A DNA stretch of 64,000 bases from Thalassoglobus sp. JC818 (lineage in GTDB: Bacteria > Planctomycetota > Planctomycetia > Planctomycetales > Planctomycetaceae), in the NCBI RefSeq assembly GCF_040717535.1, contig NZ_JBFEFI010000003.1:442001-506000 (forward strand), in the 5' to 3' direction. Made by a program: the position numbers and the translations under genes. How positions within the stretch are numbered: the stretch's first letter is position 1; each line of letters starts with the position of its first letter. Below are positions 37,844 to 46,641 of the stretch, one piece after another. The notes beneath the pieces are model-generated. The model did no database searches and was not told the DNA's origin. It saw only the letters and a program-made list of their open reading frames with translations.

Positions 37844-39775
37844 GTGCAATCCAACCAAGAACTGGCTTTGGCTCGATTGATTCCTCGTCGATCGTGGACT
37901 GACTCAAATGGGCTTGGATTGATCTTATGGACTGCACTCTACTGCCTCGGAGTTGTAGTCGCTTTGATTGTGCTCACGCTGTGGTGTGACGTTCTGATCG
38001 TCAACACTCAAGTTTCTCCTCAGCATGTCGTGGAGTCGGTCCAGGCAGGCGGGGAAGTTGTGATCGAGGACCAGGGGCTGCTTCGTCAAGTTGAGCGGTT
38101 CGGTCATCTGACCGCCTGGAGTTGGCTCGACAATCTCTGCGAGCAGTTTTCATCGCTGCGAACAAATCGTTCGGCACTCGTGCTACTGACGGTTCTGCTC
38201 GTCGTGCTCTGCGTCTTTCTGATGTTTGCCCGGGGGAGAGCTCGAGCACATTCGATGGAGGCTGCCCGGCAGGTTGCTACCTGGCTGCGGACATCCATTC
38301 ACCGCCAGACACTTCGTCTCGGGCCGAGCGATTTGACCGGTCAGCGGTATCAGGCAGCCTTTCGATTATTTACGAGCGATGTCGACGACATCCGGGATTC
38401 GTTGACCACTTATCGTCGGCGTGTCGTCCGGGGATGGATGTTGATTCCGACCCTTATGCTCGTCATGTTCTCGATCGACTGGCGGCTGGCGCTGCAATGT
38501 CTCTTGCCAACAGCCTTCTGTTGGATCGTGTATCGTTTCGAAAGAAAACGTGGGGCTGCTCAACGGCAACTTGCGGAAGCTCATGCAGAAACCGAATCAC
38601 GGTTTCTTGCTGACGGTCTGAAACAAACACGACTTGTCCGTGGCTATCATATGGAGACCTTCGAGCAGTCTCTGTTCGAAAGTCATCTCGGACGTCTCTC
38701 GACGGAGTCTCGCACCGGCGATCGTCTGGAGTCAGGTGCTCTCAGACTCGCACGTTTTGTGGTGGTGGCGTCGATCGGAATTGTCTTTCTACTGATCTCG
38801 ATGAGAGTTCTCTCGGTTTCCAATCCACTTCCGCTGTCTTCGGGAATTGTCCTCGCAGTCGCCTTGGCGATGTTGTACCGCGAAGCAAGTGCAGTCGAAG
38901 AAGCGGTCTCGGAGCGACAGCAGTTGCATGTGAAAGCGGATCAAATCTACCGCTATCTGGATGAAATCCCCGAAGTGGGGCAGGCAGTTGGAGCCAAGTT
39001 CATTCAGCCGGTGGCGAAATCCATCATCTACGAAGCGGTTCACTATTCTCATCAGGGGCATGAGATTCTGCGCGGCGTCGACCTGAGAATTGAGTCAGGG
39101 ACGCAAGTTGCCATCGTATCCATGGACCCGCTTGTTCCGCGAGCGGCTGCGTACTTACTTCCGCGATTCATCGAACCGTCGAAAGGGCGAGTGCTATTCG
39201 ACGGAGAAGATATCGCCTGGGGGACTCTGGAGAGTCTTCGGGCAGAGACCCTTTACGTCGGCGGAGATGACCCGGTTTTAACGGGGACCGTTCTCGAGAA
39301 TCTGATCTGTGGCGACAATCGTTACACGATGCAGGATGCCATTGAAGCAGCGAAGACAGTCCACGCGAACAAGTTTCTCTCCGGCCTTCCTCTCGGTTAC
39401 GAAACTGTGCTGGGAGAACACGGTGAGACGGTTGCCACGGGTGAGAAGTTTCAGATCGGACTTGCTCGTGCCGTCCTGCGTGACCCGGCCGTTTTGATCA
39501 TTCAGGAGCCGGATGAGATTCTGGGCGAAGACCTCAGAGCTGCCATTGATGATGCCTACCAACGGCTCTCTAAAGGGAGAACTCTGATCTTCCTGCCGAC
39601 TCGGTTGTCGACGATTCGACGTGCCGACAAAGTCGTTCTACTTCATGAGGGACGAGTCGAAGCATTCGGAAGTCACAACGATCTGCGAAAAGCTTCCGAG
39701 CTGTACCGGCACTGGGACTACATCAACTTCAACGCTTATAGTCGGGAATCACGACGACTGCATTCTGGCGGGTGA
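37844..39775 (+). CDS. ABC exporter-like protein with a degenerate nucleotide-binding domain
   Basis: A 643-aa fused membrane/ATPase protein of the ABC exporter (ABCB/MsbA-like) layout. Hydrophobic segments at about residues 25-48, 111-130, 197-230 and 305-345 form the membrane part. The C-terminal domain from about 395 follows the ABC order but loses its motifs: Walker A reads VSMDPLVPRAAA (425-436) with no GxxGxGK, the signature reads ATGEK (531-535) in place of LSGGQ, Walker B reads VLIIQEP (550-556) in place of hhhhDE, and the H-loop His is Thr586 (FLPTRLSTI). The frame is intact. The GTG at 37844 has AGG upstream; a TTG at 37802 is the alternative. ATP hydrolysis is not expected; it may pair with an active half-transporter or be a regulator. 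Confidence 0.85.
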   Translation: MQSNQELALARLIPRRSWTDSNGLGLILWTALYCLGVVVALIVLTLWCDVLIVNTQVSPQHVVESVQAGGEVVIEDQGLLRQVERFGHLTAWSWLDNLCEQFSSLRTNRSALVLLTVLLVVLCVFLMFARGRARAHSMEAARQVATWLRTSIHRQTLRLGPSDLTGQRYQAAFRLFTSDVDDIRDSLTTYRRRVVRGWMLIPTLMLVMFSIDWRLALQCLLPTAFCWIVYRFERKRGAAQRQLAEAHAETESRFLADGLKQTRLVRGYHMETFEQSLFESHLGRLSTESRTGDRLESGALRLARFVVVASIGIVFLLISMRVLSVSNPLPLSSGIVLAVALAMLYREASAVEEAVSERQQLHVKADQIYRYLDEIPEVGQAVGAKFIQPVAKSIIYEAVHYSHQGHEILRGVDLRIESGTQVAIVSMDPLVPRAAAYLLPRFIEPSKGRVLFDGEDIAWGTLESLRAETLYVGGDDPVLTGTVLENLICGDNRYTMQDAIEAAKTVHANKFLSGLPLGYETVLGEHGETVATGEKFQIGLARAVLRDPAVLIIQEPDEILGEDLRAAIDDAYQRLSKGRTLIFLPTRLSTIRRADKVVLLHEGRVEAFGSHNDLRKASELYRHWDYINFNAYSRESRRLHSGG

Positions 39776-39825
39776 CTTCGCGTCAAAGCGAATGATCATC
39801 CAGTGGAATGAGTCTGTTACAAGCG

Positions 39826-41601
39826 TTATTTGCTTGGTGCGGAGAGACAGTCGAGTGCTGTTGATGCTGAAACGCGGACTTCCGGGAGATCGTACTGAGC
39901 CATGTGCATCAGGTCAGGCAGGGCGAACATGGCGTATTCCTGCAGTGCTCCCAGACTCAAAGCAGCGGCTGAACGAACAATGGCTTCCTCGTCGTAGAGT
40001 GCCACTCGCAGTGCGATCGCGGCATCTTCTCGATACACACCCGTCATACCAGCAAAGGTGACGGCCGCGAAGTAGCGTTCCTCAACAGCCACACTCGTGA
40101 GGGCCTGTTCGAGAACCACGTAAGATTGTGGGTCATGAGGAACAATACTCAGCAGTGCTTCGGCAGCATGAAGTCGTGAAAGTCCGGTACCCTCATCACG
40201 AATCTTTGAAAGCCTTTCAACGGCGTCCATCGCTTCCGGACCCATTTTCCCAAGCAGGTACGCGGAGAGTTGAACGACTTGCGGATCGCCTTCGGTCAGC
40301 AAGTCTCGAAGCTGATGAACCGTATCCCATGCGTCGCCTTCAAGATCTCGAATTGTCCCGGCAGCATGCGTTCGCACGAGAGGATTCGGATCCTTGAGAA
40401 GCTTTCGAACTTCGAGGGATGCGGGCTGTGCTTCAGGGCCTTGCAGGCTGAGCTGGACGAGCCCTGAAATTCTTTCGCCGGCGACTTCGCTAGAAAGCAA
40501 AGCAACAACCGGAATCAGTTCCCCGGGAATTGGTTTCGCTGCCACTTGCTCGGTTGGACTGTCTTCTGAGCGTGTCGGAGACCACTTCGGTTGAATGACT
40601 GTTGGGTTGAGGTCTGACTCAACGGTCAGCCTTGTCGCAGCGCTGGCTGGTTCATCGACAGTCGGAATTGGTGTCGATGCGACAGCGGCTGTAATTTCTG
40701 GAACGGTTTCGGTCGCGGGTGATTCCTCTTCCAGAGTTGAGGCAAGCGTGACTTTTCCAGGGCTTGGTTGCTCGAGTTGCTCAGGCTCTTCAGTTGGTTT
40801 CTGAGGAGCTGCCCCTTCCTCGAAGATCGCATCCCACCAGGGAGTTGCAGATGATGCCGATGCATCTGACGAATTGTCTGTTGTTGCAGCAATAGAGTCT
40901 TGAGTTGGAGCCCAATCGAATTCTCCAGTCGATTCTGGAGCCTCGTTGGGTGTTATTTCGATTGGTGCTGTTTCAGGAAGCTGCGCAGTTAATGGTTCTG
41001 AACTTTCCTCGTTGACAGCGACGTTCACGAAATCCGGGAACGACTCTTGTGGTTGAGGAGTGATCGACGGTTCCGCTGCCACTTGCGGAGTGTCTGGTGA
41101 TGCACTTGGCTTGTGCTCGAGGTGTTCTTCGAGCAGTGCGAGAAACTCTTGTTGCTGCTCACGTGTCAGTTGAGACTCTTCGAGATCTGCTTCGGCGACT
41201 TGGGAATCGGAACTGCCAGCCCAGCCCTGGTTTTCAGCCGGCACAACGACTTTGCTCGCATCGGACTTTGCGATAGCAGGTTCGGTCTTTTTGAGGTCGA
41301 GCGGTTGAGGGTAGTTCTCTGCTTTCGCGAGACTCTCATTCAGGAGAGTGATTTTATTGCGGGCGATGGCATTCGTCGGGTCTTCCTCAAGAATCTGTTC
41401 GTACAGCTTCTGAGCGACGTCCGTCTTGCCCTTTTGCTCGTACTTTTCGGCAATTTCAAACAGGCGATCGAATCGATCTTCAGCCACTTGAGCTGCCGGC
41501 GCAGGAGTCTTGGAAGCCATCCAACTCGGTTTCGATGCGCATCCTGTCGCGGCCAGAAGCACTGGTGCAACCAACAGTAGAGTGTGTGAGATTCGACGCA
41601 T
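39826..41601 (-). CDS. TPR/HEAT repeat lipoprotein
   Basis: A 591-aa lipoprotein: signal LLLVAPVLLAATGC with Cys21 lipidated. Residues about 40-90 hold a TPR (FDRLFEIAEKYEQKGKTDVAQKLYEQILEEDPTNAIARNKI). A 250-residue low-complexity linker rich in Pro, Glu, Ser and Thr follows. Residues about 355-585 are HEAT repeats (PNPLVRTHAAGTIRDLEGDAWDTVHQLRDLL and similar). Start ATG 41601 has GAGGGG upstream. HEAT lipoproteins of this design act as scaffolds or outer-membrane/periplasmic adaptors; the role here is unknown. It is convergent with the ABC exporter gene, 50 bases away. Confidence 0.87.
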   Translation of the reverse strand: MRRISHTLLLVAPVLLAATGCASKPSWMASKTPAPAAQVAEDRFDRLFEIAEKYEQKGKTDVAQKLYEQILEEDPTNAIARNKITLLNESLAKAENYPQPLDLKKTEPAIAKSDASKVVVPAENQGWAGSSDSQVAEADLEESQLTREQQQEFLALLEEHLEHKPSASPDTPQVAAEPSITPQPQESFPDFVNVAVNEESSEPLTAQLPETAPIEITPNEAPESTGEFDWAPTQDSIAATTDNSSDASASSATPWWDAIFEEGAAPQKPTEEPEQLEQPSPGKVTLASTLEEESPATETVPEITAAVASTPIPTVDEPASAATRLTVESDLNPTVIQPKWSPTRSEDSPTEQVAAKPIPGELIPVVALLSSEVAGERISGLVQLSLQGPEAQPASLEVRKLLKDPNPLVRTHAAGTIRDLEGDAWDTVHQLRDLLTEGDPQVVQLSAYLLGKMGPEAMDAVERLSKIRDEGTGLSRLHAAEALLSIVPHDPQSYVVLEQALTSVAVEERYFAAVTFAGMTGVYREDAAIALRVALYDEEAIVRSAAALSLGALQEYAMFALPDLMHMAQYDLPEVRVSASTALDCLSAPSK

Positions 41602-41786
41602 CCGTAGTCCCCTCAGTGAATCTCCTCGAGTGACGTTCGAGTCGAAACGGCTGATTCCTGCGATTCAATACGGGTTCCCGCGCACCGTCCTTGGTGCACT
41701 CCCTATCGGAATTATCGGCGGAATCGCTTCAAGACTGCATCGAATGATTGATTTTGTGCTCCCGTTTCGTTCTTCGTCAGAATTGC

Positions 41787-42305
41787 TCAAGTTGATTCGT
41801 ACTCAGCGAGCGTCGAGAAGGGACGTGAGTCGTCACGTTCGGGTTTCATGTGAGGAGTCGGAATCGAGTTTTGCGGGAGCCGTCGGGAGGCTTCTGGTTC
41901 GACAGTCTCTTCCGGGCAATCCAGAACCGCTTCGACGAGAGTTCGAAGCACTGCGTGTCGGGTCACCATCCCGATCAGAAGCCCGCTTTCGACAACGGGA
42001 ACGCGCTGATGAATATGTTCGCGAAGAGTGCATGCCAGTTTCAGAATGTTGTCACCAGGTCGGGCGGTTAGCCTGACCGGAACCATGAGCTCACTGATCG
42101 GACGTTCGATGTCGCGTTCGATGATTCGATTCTTCAGGAAGATATAGTCCGGGACGACGCCCATCAGCGCTCCCTCAGAACTGGTGACGTAAACTTCGGG
42201 AAGCTGACAGAGAAGAAGAATTTTCTCCGCTCGAAGAGAAGAGGTTTCTGGCAACAGGCTCAGCGGAACCGACTGCATGATCTCTGAGACCGTTTGGGAT
42301 TCCAT
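41787..42305 (-). CDS. CBS-domain protein
   Basis: A 172-aa protein made of two CBS domains: VSEIMQSVPLSLLPETSSLRAEKILLL...GVVPDYIFLK (about residues 5-60) and ISELMVPVRLTARPGDNILKLACTLREHIHQRVPVVESGLLIGMVTRHAVLRTL (about 70-125), followed by an acidic, Pro-rich tail. CBS pairs bind adenine nucleotides and regulate partner proteins. No catalytic domain is attached. The family start is ATG 42305 (MESQTVSEIM) with GGAG six bases upstream; the longer frame to 42473 adds unrelated sequence. The gene is divergent from the one at 42604. Confidence 0.87.
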   Translation of the reverse strand: MESQTVSEIMQSVPLSLLPETSSLRAEKILLLCQLPEVYVTSSEGALMGVVPDYIFLKNRIIERDIERPISELMVPVRLTARPGDNILKLACTLREHIHQRVPVVESGLLIGMVTRHAVLRTLVEAVLDCPEETVEPEASRRLPQNSIPTPHMKPERDDSRPFSTLAEYEST

Positions 42306-42603
42306 AAACTGCTCCACTGCCAAAGTGTCGATGCGGCCCAGCACACAGATCAAAACCCGGAGATGCGAAGTGGACACAGTCGTCAAAAAGCCGCATTCGA
42401 GGTCAGTCAGGCGTCTCTTTGTTCTTCGGCACAATCTGCCGGAATCATGATTTGAAAAAACGATCAGGTGCAAACAGATGTGATTTTGACAGAGGTCTGT
42501 TGCGGAGTTTACAGAAACGCCGATCGTGCGCTCCCGCGATAGAGCTGAGCGAGGTTTGAGAACTTGCTCATCGATCTTGCCAAGATCGGGAGTTCGGCGG
42601 ATA

Positions 42604-42888
42604 ATGCCGTTTGGTGACAGAAAGAGTGAACAAGTGGATCTGACAAGCCAAGAAAAGCTGGAAACTCTTCTTCAATCGTCCCGGATTGGGATGATTGGCC
42701 TCGTAGTTGCAATTCTGATTCTCGCCGGCCTGATTCACTGGTTGCGGTCGTGGTATCGGGATCGTGATGATCCTGCCGGTGGTCCAAATGAAATCCTCAA
42801 TCAAATGGAGGAATTGCACTTGGAAGGTGACCTGTCAGAAGAAGAATTCCGATCCATCAAAGGTCAGTTGAAAAGACCACGAGATTAA
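42604..42888 (+). CDS. Small membrane protein with SHOCT-like C-terminus
   Basis: A 94-aa protein with one transmembrane helix (MIGLVVAILILAGLIHWL, about residues 28-45), a short Arg/Asp linker and a C-terminal SHOCT-like helix pair (EILNQMEELHLEGDLSEEEFRSIKGQL). It starts at ATG 42604; the longer frame from 42526 is not supported. SHOCT modules mark oligomerising short C-terminal domains. No partner is evident. Function unknown. Confidence 0.72.
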   Translation: MPFGDRKSEQVDLTSQEKLETLLQSSRIGMIGLVVAILILAGLIHWLRSWYRDRDDPAGGPNEILNQMEELHLEGDLSEEEFRSIKGQLKRPRD

Positions 42889-43230
42889 TTCATTGCGAAT
42901 TGACTCAAAGGACGTCTTGAGACACTCAACCTCACTCTCCCAATCGGGCAGACTGAAGTCGGGAATTTATCTCGAGAAATCGTGTTGAAGCGGCAGCCCA
43001 TGCGGTGGCCGATTTAACGAACTACCCCTCCCAAGGGTATTTGCCAGGATGGCCATCCAGAATCACAACACCTCTCCGTTGTATCCTGGCAAAAGCGTCT
43101 GATTCACTGATCATTTCCGTATCGGTTCACGAAGATCCAAATCAATCCCCAACTCGAAACCAGTCATGGAGGTTGTTTCGAGACCTGCCGATGCTCGAGT
43201 CATCGATCGACAGTTGAGAAGGAATGTTGA
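42889..43230. other. Intergenic region before clpX with an inverted repeat
   Basis: About 340 bases. An 11-bp exact inverted repeat (TTTGCCAGGAT at 43040-43050 and its complement at 43083-43093) with a 32-base spacer lies about 140 bases before the clpX start. It may be an operator or a leader hairpin. No CIRCE element (TTAGCACTC-N9-GAGTGCTAA) is present. Nothing else stands out. Confidence 0.5.
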
Positions 43231-44502
43231 ATGACCTCCAAAGAGTTTACAACCGGCCGAAGCAGTTCGGGCAAGAAGAATGCAAACTGCTCGTTTTGTG
43301 GCAAAAGCTATCGGGATGTCGGACCTCTGGTAGAAGGGCCTGGAGATGTCTATATCTGCGGGGAGTGCATTGATTTGTGTCAGTCGATCCTCGATCAGGA
43401 TCGTCGTCGCCGAGGCGACAGCAAAAAGCTCTTCCAGAAAGTCCCGACGCCTCGCGAAATCGTTTCGCATATGGACCAGTATGTGATCGGTCAGGAACGA
43501 GCGAAGCGAACGATGGCTGTCGCTGTCCACAATCACTACAAGCGACTCATGCTTGCCAGTGAAGGTGAGTCCGATGTGGAGATCGAAAAGTCGAACATCC
43601 TGTTCATCGGTCCAACCGGTTCCGGTAAGACGCTTCTCGCTCGAACCATCGCACGATTCCTGCAGGTTCCGTTCGCAATTGGAGATGCGACCACGCTGAC
43701 CGAAGCAGGGTACGTCGGTGAAGATGTTGAAAACCTGTTGCTGAAGCTGCTGCACTCTTCTGATTTCGATATCGAGTCAGCCCAGCGAGGGATTATCTTC
43801 ATCGACGAGATCGACAAGATTGGGAAGACCAGCCAGAACGTTTCGATCACACGAGACGTCTCCGGTGAAGGTGTCCAACAGTCGTTGTTGAAAATGCTCG
43901 AAGGAACTGTTGCGAATGTTCCTCCTCAAGGAGGCCGCAAGCATCCTGAACAGCAATACATTCAAGTCGACACGACGAACGTCCTCTTCATCTGTGGAGG
44001 AACTTTTGTCGGCCTTGAAGAGATCGTTGCGAAGCGATTGGGCAAGAAGATGATCGGGTTCGGTCACGATCCTCGTGACATCGAAGATCAGCGACGTGAA
44101 CTGCTCGCGAAAGTGAACGTCGAGGATGTTCTCGAATTCGGTCTGATTCCTGAACTTCTCGGACGATTGCCAGTTCTCAGCACCTTGCGAACGCTAACTG
44201 AAGATGAGTTGATCTCTGTTCTGACCGAACCGAAGAACTCATTGGTGAATCAGTACACCAAGCTGTTTGAGATGGAAGGAGCAACCCTCGAATTCCAGAC
44301 GAACGCTCTTCGCGAAATCGCCAAAGTCGCTCGAGCCAAAGAGACTGGAGCACGCGGACTGCGAAGCGTGATCGAAGAAGTAATGTTCGAAATCATGTTC
44401 GAACTGCCTGATCAGGAACGCGGTCGACATTACGAAATCACTCCGGAGATCGTCCGAGGAGAGAAATCATTGTTCCCTCGCGACGAATCAGCCGCAGCCT
44501 GA
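43231..44502 (+). CDS. clpX: ATP-dependent Clp protease ATP-binding subunit ClpX
   Basis: A 423-aa AAA+ unfoldase that binds tagged substrates and feeds ClpP. The zinc-binding domain has Cys20/Cys23 (CSFC) and Cys43/Cys46 (CGEC). Walker A is GPTGSGKT (127-134); Walker B is [10 protein letters not shown] (about residues 188-197); [17 protein letters not shown] is the family pore/substrate region and [13 protein letters not shown] the sensor area. Length is usual. Start ATG 43231 has AAGGA upstream. No clpP or tig is next to it, so the protease subunit must be encoded elsewhere. A clear terminator follows. Confidence 0.98.
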   Translation: MTSKEFTTGRSSSGKKNANCSFCGKSYRDVGPLVEGPGDVYICGECIDLCQSILDQDRRRRGDSKKLFQKVPTPREIVSHMDQYVIGQERAKRTMAVAVHNHYKRLMLASEGESDVEIEKSNILFIGPTGSGKTLLARTIARFLQVPFAIGDATTLTEAGYVGEDVENLLLKLLHSSDFDIESAQRGIIFIDEIDKIGKTSQNVSITRDVSGEGVQQSLLKMLEGTVANVPPQGGRKHPEQQYIQVDTTNVLFICGGTFVGLEEIVAKRLGKKMIGFGHDPRDIEDQRRELLAKVNVEDVLEFGLIPELLGRLPVLSTLRTLTEDELISVLTEPKNSLVNQYTKLFEMEGATLEFQTNALREIAKVARAKETGARGLRSVIEEVMFEIMFELPDQERGRHYEITPEIVRGEKSLFPRDESAAA

Positions 44503-44551
44503 CTTTTTCAAATTCATCCGGTGATCAACCGGACCTAATATGAAACGACCG

Positions 44552-44590
44552 AACAGGTGATCTTCCTATGGGAAGATCACCTGTTTTTTT
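44552..44590 (+). terminator. Rho-independent terminator of clpX
   Basis: A 15-bp perfect stem (44552-44566 with 44571-44585) and TATG loop runs into seven T. It lies about 50 bases after the clpX stop. The rest of the 44503-44804 gap holds the mla promoter; no motif was picked out. Confidence 0.97.
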
Positions 44591-44804
44591 ATTGTTAGCC
44601 ATCAGTGAACTGAAATCGGGTGATGTCGATGTGACAGGCAGATGAAGCGTTTGTGAATGTCGAAAAATCAGTCTCGCTGTCATTCGGACAAATGAGATAG
44701 ACTCCCCGCGAATTCAATAAATCACCGCATCTCAGGAGGGAAACGGTCTCCATTTCGTGGAGTGAACCGTTCGAAACTGGTGCGGAGTAAGTTTTTACGC
44801 TTTG

Positions 44805-45656
44805 ATGATGTGGCAGAAGGATCTGCCTGGAATGATGAAATCGCAAGCGGCGGAGTCTCAACAGCTGACGTTTGTCCACCACCTTGGGCAGGCGGTCGTG
44901 GGTCTTGTGGCCCTCGCTGGGGACTTAACACTGTTTGGGCTGCGGATGGCATCCTGGATTATTCCAGGTTGGCCGCGTGGAAACGTCTTGTGGCCGATCA
45001 TGTATCAGATCGGCGTGCTGAGTCTTCCGGTGATTCTGATTACCGGTGGCTTCATCGGGATGGTGCTTTCCGTTCAAGCGTACGAGCAGTTCGCGTTGAT
45101 GCATATGGAAAGCCAATTGGGCACGGTTGTTAATGTCACGCTGCTGAAAGAGCTGGGACCCGTTCTGGCTGCGGTGATGTTGGCCGGGCGTGTAGGCAGT
45201 GCGATGGCTGCGCAACTGGGCACGATGCGAGTCACAGAACAGATTGATGCACTGACCGCTCTCGGAGCGAATCCGGTGGCTTACCTTGTCGTTCCACGTT
45301 TTCTGGCCTGCTTTCTTCTGATTCCTTTGCTGACCCTGTTTGCGGATGGCATAGGAGTCTTGTCCGGTTGGTGGTTCAGTACTCAGGTTCTGGATGTAGA
45401 GAGCTTTTACTACTGGCATCACTCTCGTCGATTCGTCACTTCTTACGACCTGCTCAGCGGGATTTTGAAGAGTGTCTTTTTCGGGACAGCCATTTCGCTC
45501 ATCGCTTGCCATCGCGGTTTTCACAGTCGCGCCGGGGCTGAAGGTGTGGGGCAGGCAGCGACCGAAGCCTTTGTTTATTCATTCGTCGTGATTCTCGGGA
45601 TCGACTTTCTCCTGGGTTACCTGTTGATGGAACTTTATCCAATCCTCTGGAAGTAA
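44805..45656 (+). CDS. mlaE: MlaE-like ABC transporter permease (lipid asymmetry)
   Basis: A 283-aa MlaE/YrbE permease. The family core is plain: [16 protein letters not shown] (about residues 82-97), [44 protein letters not shown] and a GIGVLSGWW stretch, with about five hydrophobic segments. It is the membrane part of the Mla/Mce phospholipid transporter that moves lipids between the two membranes. Start ATG 44805 is the first ATG; ATGs at 44808 and 44832 are possible, the last with AAGGA at a long spacing. It is followed 21 bases later by mlaF and then mlaD. Confidence 0.92.
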   Translation: MMWQKDLPGMMKSQAAESQQLTFVHHLGQAVVGLVALAGDLTLFGLRMASWIIPGWPRGNVLWPIMYQIGVLSLPVILITGGFIGMVLSVQAYEQFALMHMESQLGTVVNVTLLKELGPVLAAVMLAGRVGSAMAAQLGTMRVTEQIDALTALGANPVAYLVVPRFLACFLLIPLLTLFADGIGVLSGWWFSTQVLDVESFYYWHHSRRFVTSYDLLSGILKSVFFGTAISLIACHRGFHSRAGAEGVGQAATEAFVYSFVVILGIDFLLGYLLMELYPILWK

Positions 45657-45677
45657 ATACCAACTCGATTTTCTGTT

Positions 45678-46472
45678 ATGTCGTCACTCATTGAATTTCA
45701 GAATGTCTCACGCCAATTCGGCACGCAACACGTGCTGCGAGATATCACTTTGTCTGTCGAGACAGGGAAAACGCTCGTCCTCATTGGAGAATCGGGGTGC
45801 GGCAAGAGTGTGACGATGAAGCTGATGATGAATCTGCTTCCCCCCAGTAGCGGGACCGTTCTCTGGGACGGTCGACCTGTGAAAGACCGGACTGAAAAAG
45901 AGATCGTCCGGGAGCGTTTGCGATTCGGCTACCTTTTTCAGGGAGCTGCCTTGTTCGACAGTTTGACGGTCTTCGAAAACGTTGCGTTCGGCCTTCGACA
46001 GAATCGCCGACTGCATCCGAAACAAATCTCCCAAACCGTTCGCGAACGGCTCCGCGATGTCGGACTTGATCCGGCAATCGTTGTTGATAAGAAACCGGCT
46101 GAGCTCTCCGGCGGGATGAGGAAACGCGTCGGCCTGGCCCGAGCACTCGCGATGGACCCGGAAGTCATGCTCTACGACGAGCCCACGACCGGGCTCGACC
46201 CGATCATGAGTGACGTCATTAATGAACTTATTTTGCGGACTCGCGAACGATGCAATGTCACGAGCATCGTTGTGACTCATGATATGAACACCGTCCAAAA
46301 AGTCGCTGACCGAGTGGTGATGTTCTATCCGCTGGCCCGTCTCAATCCGGAAGATCCGCAGATCATTTTCGACGGGACAGCTGAGGAAGCCTTTGAGTGC
46401 CACGATTCACGCGTCTCACAATTTGTCCGTGGTGAAGCTGGTGAACGGCTTCAGGAACTTGCCATTGGGTAA
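45678..46472 (+). CDS. mlaF: MlaF-like ABC transporter ATP-binding protein
   Basis: A 264-aa ATPase of the Mla/Mce transporter. Walker A is GESGCGKS (37-44), signature LSGGM (143-147), Walker B VMLYDEP (163-169), D-loop GLDP and the H-loop His in VVTHDMNTV. All catalytic motifs are intact, a clear contrast to the exporter at 37844-39775. It lies 21 bases downstream of mlaE in the same operon. It should power lipid transfer with MlaE and MlaD. Confidence 0.95.
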   Translation: MSSLIEFQNVSRQFGTQHVLRDITLSVETGKTLVLIGESGCGKSVTMKLMMNLLPPSSGTVLWDGRPVKDRTEKEIVRERLRFGYLFQGAALFDSLTVFENVAFGLRQNRRLHPKQISQTVRERLRDVGLDPAIVVDKKPAELSGGMRKRVGLARALAMDPEVMLYDEPTTGLDPIMSDVINELILRTRERCNVTSIVVTHDMNTVQKVADRVVMFYPLARLNPEDPQIIFDGTAEEAFECHDSRVSQFVRGEAGERLQELAIG

Positions 46473-46641
46473 GACATCATGAATTGCAGTGAGCAGCAAT
46501 TCGACTGAGCGAACACAGTAGCAAACATTTTGAATTGACGATCGGCGAGATCTTCAGATCCAGAACAACGGACTCGACTCTCGCCTCACGAAACTGAATC
46601 AGACCTGTCTGAACCAATCATCTCCAACTGATCGTAGTCAC

